Source: Spirochaetes bacterium GWF1_49_6
Lineage (GTDB): Bacteria > Spirochaetota > Brevinematia > Brevinematales > GWF1-51-8
Assembly (NCBI GenBank): GCA_001829395.1
Contig: MIBD01000125.1
Span: 1-5,979, forward strand
DNA: 5,979 nt
Reading direction: 5' to 3'
Each line of letters begins with the position of its first letter. Within the stretch, counting starts at the first letter, position 1. Below, piece by piece: positions 1 through 4,697 of the stretch. The notes below the pieces were generated by a model. That model had not been told where the DNA came from. It did no database searches and saw only the letters and a list, made by a program, of their open reading frames with translations. A program made the translations under genes and the position numbers.

Positions 1-19
1 AAACATTTGGAGAACCGAC

Positions 20-940
20 ATGAAAGGCATCGATAATGATCTCCATGACGTCGTAAGACAACTGTGCGAGGAGAGTTCGTACACCAAAGTCGCCCATCGC
101 GCGAACCATGAGGTTCCGATGCCCTCTATCGAGGTATTGGACGAGTTTGTCGAACTCTGCCGGCAGGTGATTTTCCCCGGGTACTTCGGGAATTCCGAAC
201 TCCGTCCGGAGACGATGGAATACTATATCGGGACGCATCTCGATAAAATCTATAAACTGCTCGCCGAGCAGGCTAAACGAGGCTACTGCTTCGAGTGCGA
301 CCAGATGAACACCGACCGTTGCCCGAACTGCGACCTCAAGGCGAGGCAGGAGGCCGCGGAGTTTATTCGCGCGATCCCGGAAATCCGCAGGCTCTGCGCT
401 ACCGACGTGGCCGCGGCATACGAGGGCGATCCCGCCGCGAAAAGCTACGGCGAGGCCATATTCTGCTACCCCAGCATCCTCGCGGTCACGAACCAGCGTA
501 TCGCGCACTCCCTCATCACTATCGGGGTGCCGCTCATCCCGCGTATCATTACCGAGATGGCGCATTCCAAAACGGGGATCGATATCCATCCCGGCGCGCA
601 GATCGGTGAAAAATTCTTTATCGACCACGGCACCGGGGTCGTGATCGGCGAAACCTGTGTGATCGGCAACAATGTCCAACTCTACCAGGGCGTGACCCTC
701 GGCGCGAAAAATTTCCCGCTCGACGAGCACGGCAACCCTATCAAGGGTATCCCGCGCCATCCTATTGTCGAGGACGATGTGGTGATCTACGCGCAGGCCA
801 CTGTGCTCGGGCGTATCACTGTCGGGAAGGGCGCGGTGATCGGCGGTAACGTGTGGATCACGGACGATGTGCCCGCGGGCGCGAGGATGATGCAGAGCAA
901 AACGGTGCCGGGAAAATTCCTCGACGGCGGCGGGATTTAG
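20..940 (+). CDS. cysE: Serine O-acetyltransferase, long form with a Cys cluster
   Basis: Transfers acetyl from acetyl-CoA to L-serine, giving O-acetylserine, the cytoplasmic precursor that cysteine synthase converts to cysteine. The 306-residue protein has an alpha-helical N-terminal half (about 1-180) and a C-terminal left-handed beta-helix of hexapeptide repeats (about 185-285). Family hallmarks are visible: GIDIHPGA with Asp188, IDHGTGVVIGET with His203 (equivalents of the catalytic Asp/His pair of E. coli CysE), the YQGVTLGA strand, and RHP at 246-248 followed by further hexapeptides. It is longer than the roughly 270-residue E. coli enzyme; the extra length is N-terminal and includes a CX2C-X7-CX2C cluster (Cys90, 93, 101, 104). 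The ATG at 20 is preceded by GGAG at 9-12, seven bases away, which fixes the start. A small palindrome begins right after the stop. No promoter is visible in the 19 bases upstream, so regulation cannot be judged. Identification is secure; the role of the Cys cluster is unknown. Confidence 0.95.
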   Translation: MKGIDNDLHDVVRQLCEESSYTKVAHRANHEVPMPSIEVLDEFVELCRQVIFPGYFGNSELRPETMEYYIGTHLDKIYKLLAEQAKRGYCFECDQMNTDRCPNCDLKARQEAAEFIRAIPEIRRLCATDVAAAYEGDPAAKSYGEAIFCYPSILAVTNQRIAHSLITIGVPLIPRIITEMAHSKTGIDIHPGAQIGEKFFIDHGTGVVIGETCVIGNNVQLYQGVTLGAKNFPLDEHGNPIKGIPRHPIVEDDVVIYAQATVLGRITVGKGAVIGGNVWITDDVPAGARMMQSKTVPGKFLDGGGI

Positions 941-951
941 TCACTTCGTGA
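941..951. repeat. Short palindrome immediately after the cysE stop
   Basis: TCAC-TTC-GTGA directly follows the TAG at 938-940. It has the same architecture (CAC, three-base loop, GTG) and the same placement as the palindromes abutting the stops of the two minus-strand genes (2314-2326 and 3050-3062). The stem is only four pairs, so alone it would be unremarkable; shared position and form make it a probable degenerate family member. It contains the GTG proposed as start of the next gene. Confidence 0.45.
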
Positions 952-1415
952 GCGACGACTGGGGCGAGTCGCTGATGGATATGGCGACCTCAGGATTGAA
1001 CAGCTTTATCGACATAGCCGCCGACGGGTATGGAAGAAAATCTAAACAGGGGCTGGGTTCATACCTGCTGACGAAGGGCATAGATATGGCGAAGTACGGG
1101 ATGATGCAGAACGGCTGGCTCGGCGACGGGCTGAAAAATAAGTACGCCGGACATATTGCGATAGTTACATCAAAGGGACCGGAATCGGAGAATAATCGAT
1201 CTGATAGGAATAAAGATAGTGTTACTGTGCACTCAGATGCCTATGGGTTTAATGTTCCTTACATAATAGGACACAGCTTCATCGTTAGAGAATCGTATCA
1301 ACAAGGGATTACGATAGCAAAAGGGATCAACTGGGCGCCTCTGGAATCACAGTTTAAGAAAGACAAATTACCAAAAATGAGCTATTATGTATATATAGGG
1401 ACAAAAAAACAATAG
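948..1415 (+). CDS. Unrecognised protein, possible toxin-type C-terminal fragment
   Basis: I do not recognise this 155-residue product. It has no signal peptide and no clear catalytic motif. Residues 1-70 are rich in Gly, Met and small residues (GLNSFIDIAADGYG, then MMQNGWLGDGLKN) and use ordinary GC-rich codons. The rest, from about HIAIVTSKG, is polar and increasingly AT-rich, ending in a Lys/Tyr-rich tail. This two-part composition, with a small AT-rich gene six bases downstream, resembles the exchanged C-terminal cassette of a polymorphic toxin with its immunity gene; that is inference from layout, not homology. The GTG start at 948 is weak: it lies inside a palindrome seven bases after the cysE stop and has no convincing Shine-Dalgarno. 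In-frame ATGs at 975 and 981 are alternatives. It may be a fragment whose larger N-terminal part has been lost, and could be non-functional. Confidence 0.5.
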   Translation: MSDDWGESLMDMATSGLNSFIDIAADGYGRKSKQGLGSYLLTKGIDMAKYGMMQNGWLGDGLKNKYAGHIAIVTSKGPESENNRSDRNKDSVTVHSDAYGFNVPYIIGHSFIVRESYQQGITIAKGINWAPLESQFKKDKLPKMSYYVYIGTKKQ

Positions 1416-1427
1416 AAGGAAATGATT

Positions 1428-2192
1428 ATGAAGACAAATCTAATATTTATATTTTTATTATTATGTACTAATTATTTAAGTACAAAGGAGATAATAAATA
1501 CTATGAATAAAAAAATGCAAGATAAGAATATTTTACTATCAGATTCTTCGTGGGATGCTGATTTTATTCAAGTATATACAAATGAGAATAAAGAAATATT
1601 ATTTGGGGAAGTATTAAGTTTCCCTGATAATATTATTTTTTATAAATATGATATTTCTGAAAATACATTAAAAGAAATAGATAGGCCTAATATATATGGA
1701 AAATTCTGTTTTATTAATAATGATTATGAATCCTCTGAGTATTTAGAGTTACAAAAACATTTTTTATTTGATGAGGACATAATGGATTATATAAAAATAG
1801 GTGAAAATAAGTATATATGTAATATTGACAAAGCTGCATATTCATCCAAACAATTAGTTTATTTAGCTTTATTAGATGGAAAAAAAATAACTAAAAATTT
1901 TATTTCATTAAACGGAGAAAAAATACACAGCTATGCAGGATATGATATATCTTCAATATATTATGATGATATTTCCCAAAATGTTTATTTTATCGGTTCT
2001 TATGTAAATATTGATATTCGTGGAATGATGATATTAAAATATAATTTAAAGAAAAATAAAACATATCTGCTCTATATTGTAAATGAAGGGTTTGTTGATA
2101 ATGTAATGAGAATACCTAATACAGACATACTAGTTTTTTATGAGGGGGGGAAAGGTCTAGTCTTCTACCGCGACACCGTACCGGAGGATTAA
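1428..2192 (+). CDS. AT-rich putative exported protein, unrecognised
   Basis: Family not recognised; 254 residues from the preferred start. An ATG also occurs at 1422, but AGAAGGA at 1414-1420 is one base from it and seven from the ATG at 1428, so 1428 is favoured. The N-terminus (MKTNLIFIFLLLCTNYLS) has a Lys and a hydrophobic stretch typical of a Sec signal; a Cys follows LLL, but this is a poor lipobox. The rest is rich in Tyr, Ile, Asn and Asp with repeated short beta-strand-like segments (FYKYDISENTLKEI, LKYNLKKNKTYLLYI), weakly suggesting a propeller-like fold. Codon use is extremely AT-rich, unlike all neighbours, indicating transfer. It starts 12 bases after the preceding stop and is probably co-transcribed. 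Seven Gs at 2144-2150 decide the C-terminus: as written, the frame runs into ordinary GC-rich DNA and ends at 2192; with six Gs it would end at a TAG at 2158-2160. An immunity or cargo role is possible but unproven. Confidence 0.6.
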   Translation: MKTNLIFIFLLLCTNYLSTKEIINTMNKKMQDKNILLSDSSWDADFIQVYTNENKEILFGEVLSFPDNIIFYKYDISENTLKEIDRPNIYGKFCFINNDYESSEYLELQKHFLFDEDIMDYIKIGENKYICNIDKAAYSSKQLVYLALLDGKKITKNFISLNGEKIHSYAGYDISSIYYDDISQNVYFIGSYVNIDIRGMMILKYNLKKNKTYLLYIVNEGFVDNVMRIPNTDILVFYEGGKGLVFYRDTVPED

Positions 2193-2198
2193 ATCCTT

Positions 2199-2242
2199 GA
2201 GCCTGCGCCGAGCCTGTCGAGGCGCGGAGTATAGCCCGCGCC
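2199..2242. other. GC-rich overlapping hairpins after the AT-rich gene
   Basis: Two mutually exclusive stems can form. GGCGCGG at 2221-2227 pairs with CCGCGCC at 2236-2242 (seven pairs, eight-base loop). GCGCC at 2205-2209 pairs with GGCGC at 2221-2225. GAGCCTG occurs twice (2199-2205 and 2210-2216). No T-run follows on the plus strand, so this is not a standard intrinsic terminator. GAGCCTGTCGA-type sequences recur as dispersed intergenic repeats in various bacteria, so it is probably a repeat remnant; that reading is from memory, not a search. Confidence 0.4.
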
Positions 2243-2290
2243 CGCGTAAGAATTTCCGCTCAGGAGCAGGCTGGCGGATGATAAAAAGAC

Positions 2291-2326
2291 AGCATCGCGT
2301 AATGGGATTAGCCGTCACGCAGTGAC
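2291..2326 (-). repeat. Dispersed palindromic element copy at a gene 3' end
   Basis: GTCAC-GCA-GTGAC (2314-2326) is a perfect five-pair palindrome that ends exactly where the stop codon of the minus-strand gene begins (CTA at 2327-2329). On its other side is GGGATTAGCC (2304-2313), preceded by CGCGTAAT. The block GGGATTAGCC recurs at 2866-2875 and 3040-3049, and the palindrome recurs with changed stem bases at 3050-3062. Read in the gene's direction the order is stop, palindrome, GGCTAATCCC. A role as transcript end or simple mobile repeat is inference. Confidence 0.55.
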
Positions 2327-2662
2327 CTATTGGGGTTTCGGCATGAGCTGCTGGAGGGAGATTTTCTCGAGGAGTGCGTAGGTCTCGGGGAGTTTGTTCA
2401 ATACGTCGTCATAGACCTCGGTGACCGAGATCAGGTCGTTCTCCTTAAAAAGGATGAAGTACAGCGTATCGCTCATCCCCTCGAATATGAAGACACTTTT
2501 TCCCTCGGGGAACGCGTCACGGCGGAGGAACGCGATTTTCGCGATATAGCCGGACATCTGCGCGATTTTCGGTTTCAGCTTGAAATGGAACAGGAAAAAG
2601 ACCTTTATTTTCAGGAAGAAGTTTTTTATCCGTATGCCGATGCTTTTAAAAAATCCGCTCAT
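2327..2662 (-). CDS. Small unrecognised protein with basic aromatic N-terminus
   Basis: Family not recognised; 111 residues. The first 30 are Phe- and Lys-rich (FFLKIKVFFLFHFKLK), amphipathic or membrane-associating in character but interrupted by charges, so not a clear transmembrane helix or cleavable signal. Residues 50-111 alternate hydrophobic strands (KSVFIFEGMSDTLYFILF) and acidic helices (ITEVYDD-like, then LPETYALLEKI), suggesting a small alpha/beta domain. The minus strand is chosen over a similar-length plus-strand frame because its codons match neighbouring genes (GCG Ala, ATC Ile, CTC/CTG Leu, GAG Glu), it has GAGGA just before the ATG, and a good promoter lies upstream at 2743-2771. 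Its stop abuts a repeat palindrome. It points toward the AT-rich accessory gene and appears monocistronic. Probably real; function unknown. Confidence 0.65.
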   Translation of the reverse strand: MSGFFKSIGIRIKNFFLKIKVFFLFHFKLKPKIAQMSGYIAKIAFLRRDAFPEGKSVFIFEGMSDTLYFILFKENDLISVTEVYDDVLNKLPETYALLEKISLQQLMPKPQ

Positions 2663-2742
2663 ATTTCCTCATTATTGCGTGATTGAATTCTAACCGAACG
2701 ACCTGAATAGAAGGGTTACCTGCTATACTATCGGAATTATTA

Positions 2743-2771
2743 ATTATATAGTAAGAATTGCATTACAGCAA
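2743..2771 (-). promoter_or_regulatory. Predicted sigma70 promoter for the 2327-2662 gene
   Basis: On the minus strand TTGCTG (2771-2766) and a perfect TATAAT (2748-2743) are separated by 17 bases. Transcription would start near 2736, leaving an untranslated leader of about 74 bases before the ATG at 2662. The surrounding DNA is AT-rich, so chance matches are more likely here than elsewhere. Confidence 0.5.
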
Positions 2772-2815
2772 AACTATAGGATGCGTATGGAAGCTTTTTT
2801 CCAGTGCAGCGGAAA

Positions 2816-2879
2816 ATGTATTGCATCACGGGCAAACGGTTTCACCAAGTAATCTATCTCGTATCGGGATTAGCCCCCA
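2816..2879. repeat. 64-bp direct repeat, copy 1
   Basis: Matches 2990-3053 at 61 of 64 positions; differences are at 2822, 2823 and 2856. The block includes CATCACGGGCAAACGG near its start and CGGGATTAGCCCCCA at its end. The copies are 174 bp apart start to start, with 110 bp of unrelated DNA between. After this copy the sequence diverges into CAGGCTTCGGCATCCTG, an imperfect stem in the position where copy 2 has the palindrome. Confidence 0.85.
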
Positions 2880-2989
2880 GGCTTCGGCATCCTGCCTTCG
2901 CTTCTGTACTCCCCCCCCCATCCGCTTGCCTTCCGTTTAGCGGGAGGTGGGGTCGCACGCAGTTCGGAAAACTTTTGAATATTCTGCCG

Positions 2990-3053
2990 ATGTATCCCAT
3001 CACGGGCAAACGGTTTCACCAAGTAATCTGTCTCGTATCGGGATTAGCCCCCA
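2990..3053. repeat. 64-bp direct repeat, copy 2
   Basis: Second copy of the block at 2816-2879. It runs directly into the palindrome CCCAC-GCA-GTGGG, which abuts the stop of the zinc-ribbon gene. Its end, GGGATTAGCC, is the part also shared with 2304-2313. Read on the minus strand the order is gene stop, palindrome, GGCTAATCCC, then the longer unit, suggesting a composite element with a conserved head and a longer tail. Confidence 0.85.
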
Positions 3054-3062
3054 CGCAGTGGG
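3050..3062 (-). repeat. Palindrome abutting the zinc-ribbon gene stop
   Basis: CCCAC-GCA-GTGGG, a perfect five-pair stem with the same three-base loop as 2314-2326, ends at the base before the stop codon (TTA at 3063-3065). Relative to the other copy, two stem pairs differ (G:C to C:G and T:A to C:G) and both changes keep pairing. No T-run follows in the gene's direction, so it is not a classical terminator. Confidence 0.6.
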
Positions 3063-3455
3063 TTATTTTTTCCAGTTGAAATTGGTCGAGCCGCAACGGG
3101 GGCAGACCCGGTCGAAATCGTTCTGGTACTCGTCCTCGGTGATAGTGTCCTGCCAATCCTGTCCGCACTCGTCGCATTCGAGGATAACCGGGATATCGCT
3201 CTGGACATCCTCGTCGACAAATATTTTTTCGTCGAGGTCGTCGTTCGCGCCGTCATCCTCCTCGTCGTCGTCGAGAAACTCTTCCTCGTCGTCGAGGAAG
3301 AGATCGTCGAGGTCGTCCATATCGTTATCAAAATCAGTACCCGAATCGTAATCGTCGTTTTCGGGAATGAATTGCTGGATATAATCGAAGTCGTCGAGAT
3401 CGTCGAATTCCGCGTCATCTGAGAATGAATTATCCAACATGTCCTTCAGGTACAT
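3063..3455 (-). CDS. Highly acidic protein with C-terminal zinc ribbon
   Basis: 130 residues in two parts. Residues 1-88 are dominated by Asp and Glu in runs such as DDLDDLFLDDEEEF and are likely disordered. Residues 89-130 form a zinc-ribbon-like module with two knuckles, ECDECG (Cys94, Cys97) and CPRCG (Cys118, Cys121), predicted to bind one zinc. Such ribbons often bind nucleic acid or protein; an acidic tail joined to one could act in transcription or as a nucleic-acid mimic, but nothing here shows which, and I cannot name the family. The ATG at 3455 has GAAGGA nine bases upstream and a strong promoter at 3488-3515, giving a leader of about 27 bases. The acidic region is encoded by near-repetitive GAC/GAG codons (about 3200-3420), prone to slippage. 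Divergent from the HIT gene, and the stop abuts a palindrome. A real gene; function unknown. Confidence 0.8.
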   Translation of the reverse strand: MYLKDMLDNSFSDDAEFDDLDDFDYIQQFIPENDDYDSGTDFDNDMDDLDDLFLDDEEEFLDDDEEDDGANDDLDEKIFVDEDVQSDIPVILECDECGQDWQDTITEDEYQNDFDRVCPRCGSTNFNWKK

Positions 3456-3487
3456 ACCTCTATTTCCTTCATGAATCGCTCATTGTT

Positions 3488-3515
3488 ATTTTAATTCCCC
3501 GCAGAATTCTGTCAA
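3488..3515 (-). promoter_or_regulatory. Sigma70 promoter of the zinc-ribbon gene
   Basis: The minus strand shows consensus TTGACA (3515-3510), a 16-base spacer, and TAAAAT (3493-3488), which matches the -10 consensus at five of six positions. The predicted start is near 3482, about 12 bases before GAAGGA (3470-3465). The spacer contains one arm of the CCCCGC/GCGGGG inverted repeat. Confidence 0.7.
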
Positions 3516-3553
3516 GAATCTGAGGGCATATTTTTTTGCAAAAAATCGCGGGG
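3497..3553. promoter_or_regulatory. Inverted repeat spanning the divergent promoters, possible operator
   Basis: CCCCGC at 3497-3502 and GCGGGG at 3548-3553 are perfect inverted copies 45 bases apart. Each arm falls inside the -10/-35 spacer of one of the two divergent promoters, three to five bases from its -10 box. This symmetry would suit one regulator controlling both genes, though a six-base match could be chance. Confidence 0.35.
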
Positions 3554-3564
3554 TAAGTTATAAT
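3536..3564 (+). promoter_or_regulatory. Sigma70 promoter of the HIT gene
   Basis: TTGCAA (3536-3541), a 17-base spacer, and a perfect TATAAT (3559-3564). Transcription would begin near 3571, just upstream of GGAGG at 3586-3590. It may also drive rpsU and yqeY, since no terminator is visible after the HIT gene. Confidence 0.7.
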
Positions 3565-3595
3565 ACACAGCTATAGTGATAAAGCGGAGGATAAT

Positions 3596-3946
3596 TTGCC
3601 GGAATCTCAGGCGGATTGCTTATTCTGCAAGATTGCTTTGAAGCAGATAAAGTCCGATATTGTGTATGAGGATGAATTTACGGTGGCGTTTAACGACATC
3701 AATCCTCAGGCGCCGGTACATATCCTGATCATCCCCAAGACGCATTACGCGACATTGGACGATGTGGACGATCACGGGATATACACGCCTCTGTTCGATA
3801 CGATCGCGAAAATAGTCGGGATGAAGAAGCTGAAGAGCGACGGGTATCGGGTGGTGGCGAACTGCGGAAGCAATGGCGGCCAGGCGGTGAACCATATCCA
3901 TCTTCATGTGCTGGGCGGACGCCCGATGAAATGGCCTCCGGGATGA
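3596..3946 (+). CDS. HIT-family (HINT-like) nucleotide hydrolase
   Basis: A 116-residue histidine-triad protein of usual HINT length. The family hydrolyses nucleoside phosphoramidates and related adenosine or guanosine nucleotide conjugates in the cytoplasm; the physiological substrate in bacteria is not settled. Hallmarks: CLFCKI at the N-terminus (Cys8, Cys11, the pair that binds zinc in some members), the VYEDEFTVAFNDINPQAPVH core, LIIPKTHY (His50), the NCGSNGGQAVNH loop, and the triad HIHLHV with His100, His102 and His104, ending GGRPMKWPPG. The start is TTG at 3596: GGAGG at 3586-3590 is five bases upstream, and the family's N-terminal motif begins within eight residues, so no later start fits. 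It has its own promoter at 3536-3564 and lies 73 bases before rpsU, likely the first gene of a short operon. Identification is secure. Confidence 0.93.
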   Translation: MPESQADCLFCKIALKQIKSDIVYEDEFTVAFNDINPQAPVHILIIPKTHYATLDDVDDHGIYTPLFDTIAKIVGMKKLKSDGYRVVANCGSNGGQAVNHIHLHVLGGRPMKWPPG

Positions 3947-4019
3947 TCATTACGGTTAACGAAACTGCCGAAGTATATAGAAGGAACGTTAAAAACTTTT
4001 TATAAAGGAGTTGATTTGC

Positions 4020-4232
4020 ATGTTGAGAATCGAAGTCCGGGATAATGAATCCATCGACGGGGTTTTGAAGCGGTTTAAGAAGGAAGTCGAGAAAGACGGA
4101 ATCCTTACTGAAGAAAAGAAGCATCGATTTTTCGAGAAGCCTTCCGAAACCCGCAAAAAGAAGATCGCCGCAGTGAAGAGAAAAATCGAAAAGAAAATCC
4201 GCAAAATGCGGCAGATGAACCGTTATATATAA
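4020..4232 (+). CDS. rpsU: Small ribosomal subunit protein bS21
   Basis: A 70-residue, strongly basic protein of the 30S subunit that lies near the 3' end of 16S rRNA and assists mRNA binding at initiation. The sequence has the family pattern: LRIEVRDNESIDGVLKRFK at the N-terminus, then RFFEKPSETRKKK (37-48), and a Lys/Arg-rich helical tail ending MRQMNRYI. The ATG at 4020 is chosen over an in-frame TTG at 4011 because AAAGGAG ends at 4010: it would touch the TTG but stands nine bases from the ATG, and family members begin close to this residue. The 18-base gap to yqeY implies co-transcription, an arrangement also common elsewhere (rpsU-yqeY-dnaG-rpoD). Here dapF follows instead. The 73-base gap upstream holds only weak promoter-like matches (TATATA at 3974-3979). 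Confidence 0.94.
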   Translation: MLRIEVRDNESIDGVLKRFKKEVEKDGILTEEKKHRFFEKPSETRKKKIAAVKRKIEKKIRKMRQMNRYI

Positions 4233-4250
4233 ATCCTCACGAGGTGCAGG

Positions 4251-4697
4251 ATGGGGTTATTCGAAGATATTCAAAGAGAATATATTGACGCCCGTAAAAA
4301 ACAGGATAAATTCGTAACGCTTGTTTTGAGTATGCTGATTTCCGATCTGAAATACGAAAAGATCGATAAGCAGAGAGAGCTTGAAGACGGCGATGTTATC
4401 GCGTATGTCCAGAAAACGATCAAGCAGAAAAACGAAGTCGTTATCGAATTCGAGAAAGGCGGGCGGCAGGATCTGATCGATAAAGAAAAGAACGAGATAC
4501 ATTTCCTGAATAAGTACCTTCCCGAGATGATGTCCGAGGAAGATATCAGGAAAATCGCGCTCGAGATAAAGGAATCCACCGGTGCGTCTTCGCCGTCGGA
4601 TATCGGTAAGGTGATGAAGGAAATGATGCCGCGCGTTAAGGGCAAGGCCGACGGGGCATTAGTGAAAGAGGTGGTGACGAAAGTCCTGAGCGAGTAA
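4251..4697 (+). CDS. yqeY: YqeY/GatB-tail domain protein
   Basis: A 148-residue cytoplasmic protein of the YqeY family, related to the C-terminal region of the GatB subunit of Asp/Glu-tRNA amidotransferase. The physiological role of stand-alone YqeY is not firmly known; tRNA binding or amidation help is suggested by homology. Length matches the family (about 147-150). Visible motifs: a helical N-terminal domain with LVLSMLISDLKYEKID (24-39), the FLNKYLPEMM turn (85-94), and the C-terminal signature DIGKVMKEMMPRVKGKADG (117-135). The ATG at 4251 has GAGG at 4241-4244, six bases upstream. It follows rpsU in one transcript. After the stop come a GGGC/GCCC stem (4703-4715) and then the dapF leader. 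Confidence 0.93.
   Translation: MGLFEDIQREYIDARKKQDKFVTLVLSMLISDLKYEKIDKQRELEDGDVIAYVQKTIKQKNEVVIEFEKGGRQDLIDKEKNEIHFLNKYLPEMMSEEDIRKIALEIKESTGASSPSDIGKVMKEMMPRVKGKADGALVKEVVTKVLSE

Larger units (their letters stand above)
2663..3062. other. Gene-free interval of repeats between two minus-strand genes
   Basis: No convincing gene. The interval holds the leader and promoter of the 2327-2662 gene, two copies of a 64-bp direct repeat (2816-2879 and 2990-3053), nine Cs in a row at 2911-2919, a weak stem CCGCT/AGCGG (2922-2926 with 2939-2943), a degenerate CACGCAGT block at 2956-2963, and the palindrome abutting the next gene's stop. Short frames open across the repeats on the plus strand, but they lack ribosome sites and simply read the repeat twice. 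The whole looks like accumulated dispersed-element remnants. Confidence 0.6.

Noticed and set aside
1422..1427. ATG at 1422 as start of the AT-rich gene
   Set aside because: Only one base after the Shine-Dalgarno; ATG 1428 has seven-base spacing and gives a typical signal-peptide N-terminus.
2330..2686. Plus-strand 118-codon frame opposite the small minus-strand gene
   Set aside because: The minus strand has the promoter, Shine-Dalgarno and typical codon use; the plus-strand frame starts at ATG 2330 with no ribosome site.
2824..2856. Minus-strand translation of the repeat contains DYLVKPFARD, like a response-regulator receiver end
   Set aside because: The frame has a TAA just upstream and no start codon, and the repeat is intergenic; resemblance is probably chance or at most an old gene remnant.
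2816..3053. CRISPR array
   Set aside because: Only two copies, 64 bp long and 110 bp apart, with no further units or cas genes.
2758..3351. Overlapping plus-strand open frames across the repeat interval and the zinc-ribbon gene
   Set aside because: They read the 64-bp repeat or the complement of the acidic gene; Ser-rich translations, no ribosome-binding sites, and the opposite strand has a well-supported gene.
4011..4019. TTG at 4011 as the rpsU start
   Set aside because: The AAAGGAG touches it with no spacing; ATG 4020 has proper spacing and fits the bS21 N-terminus.
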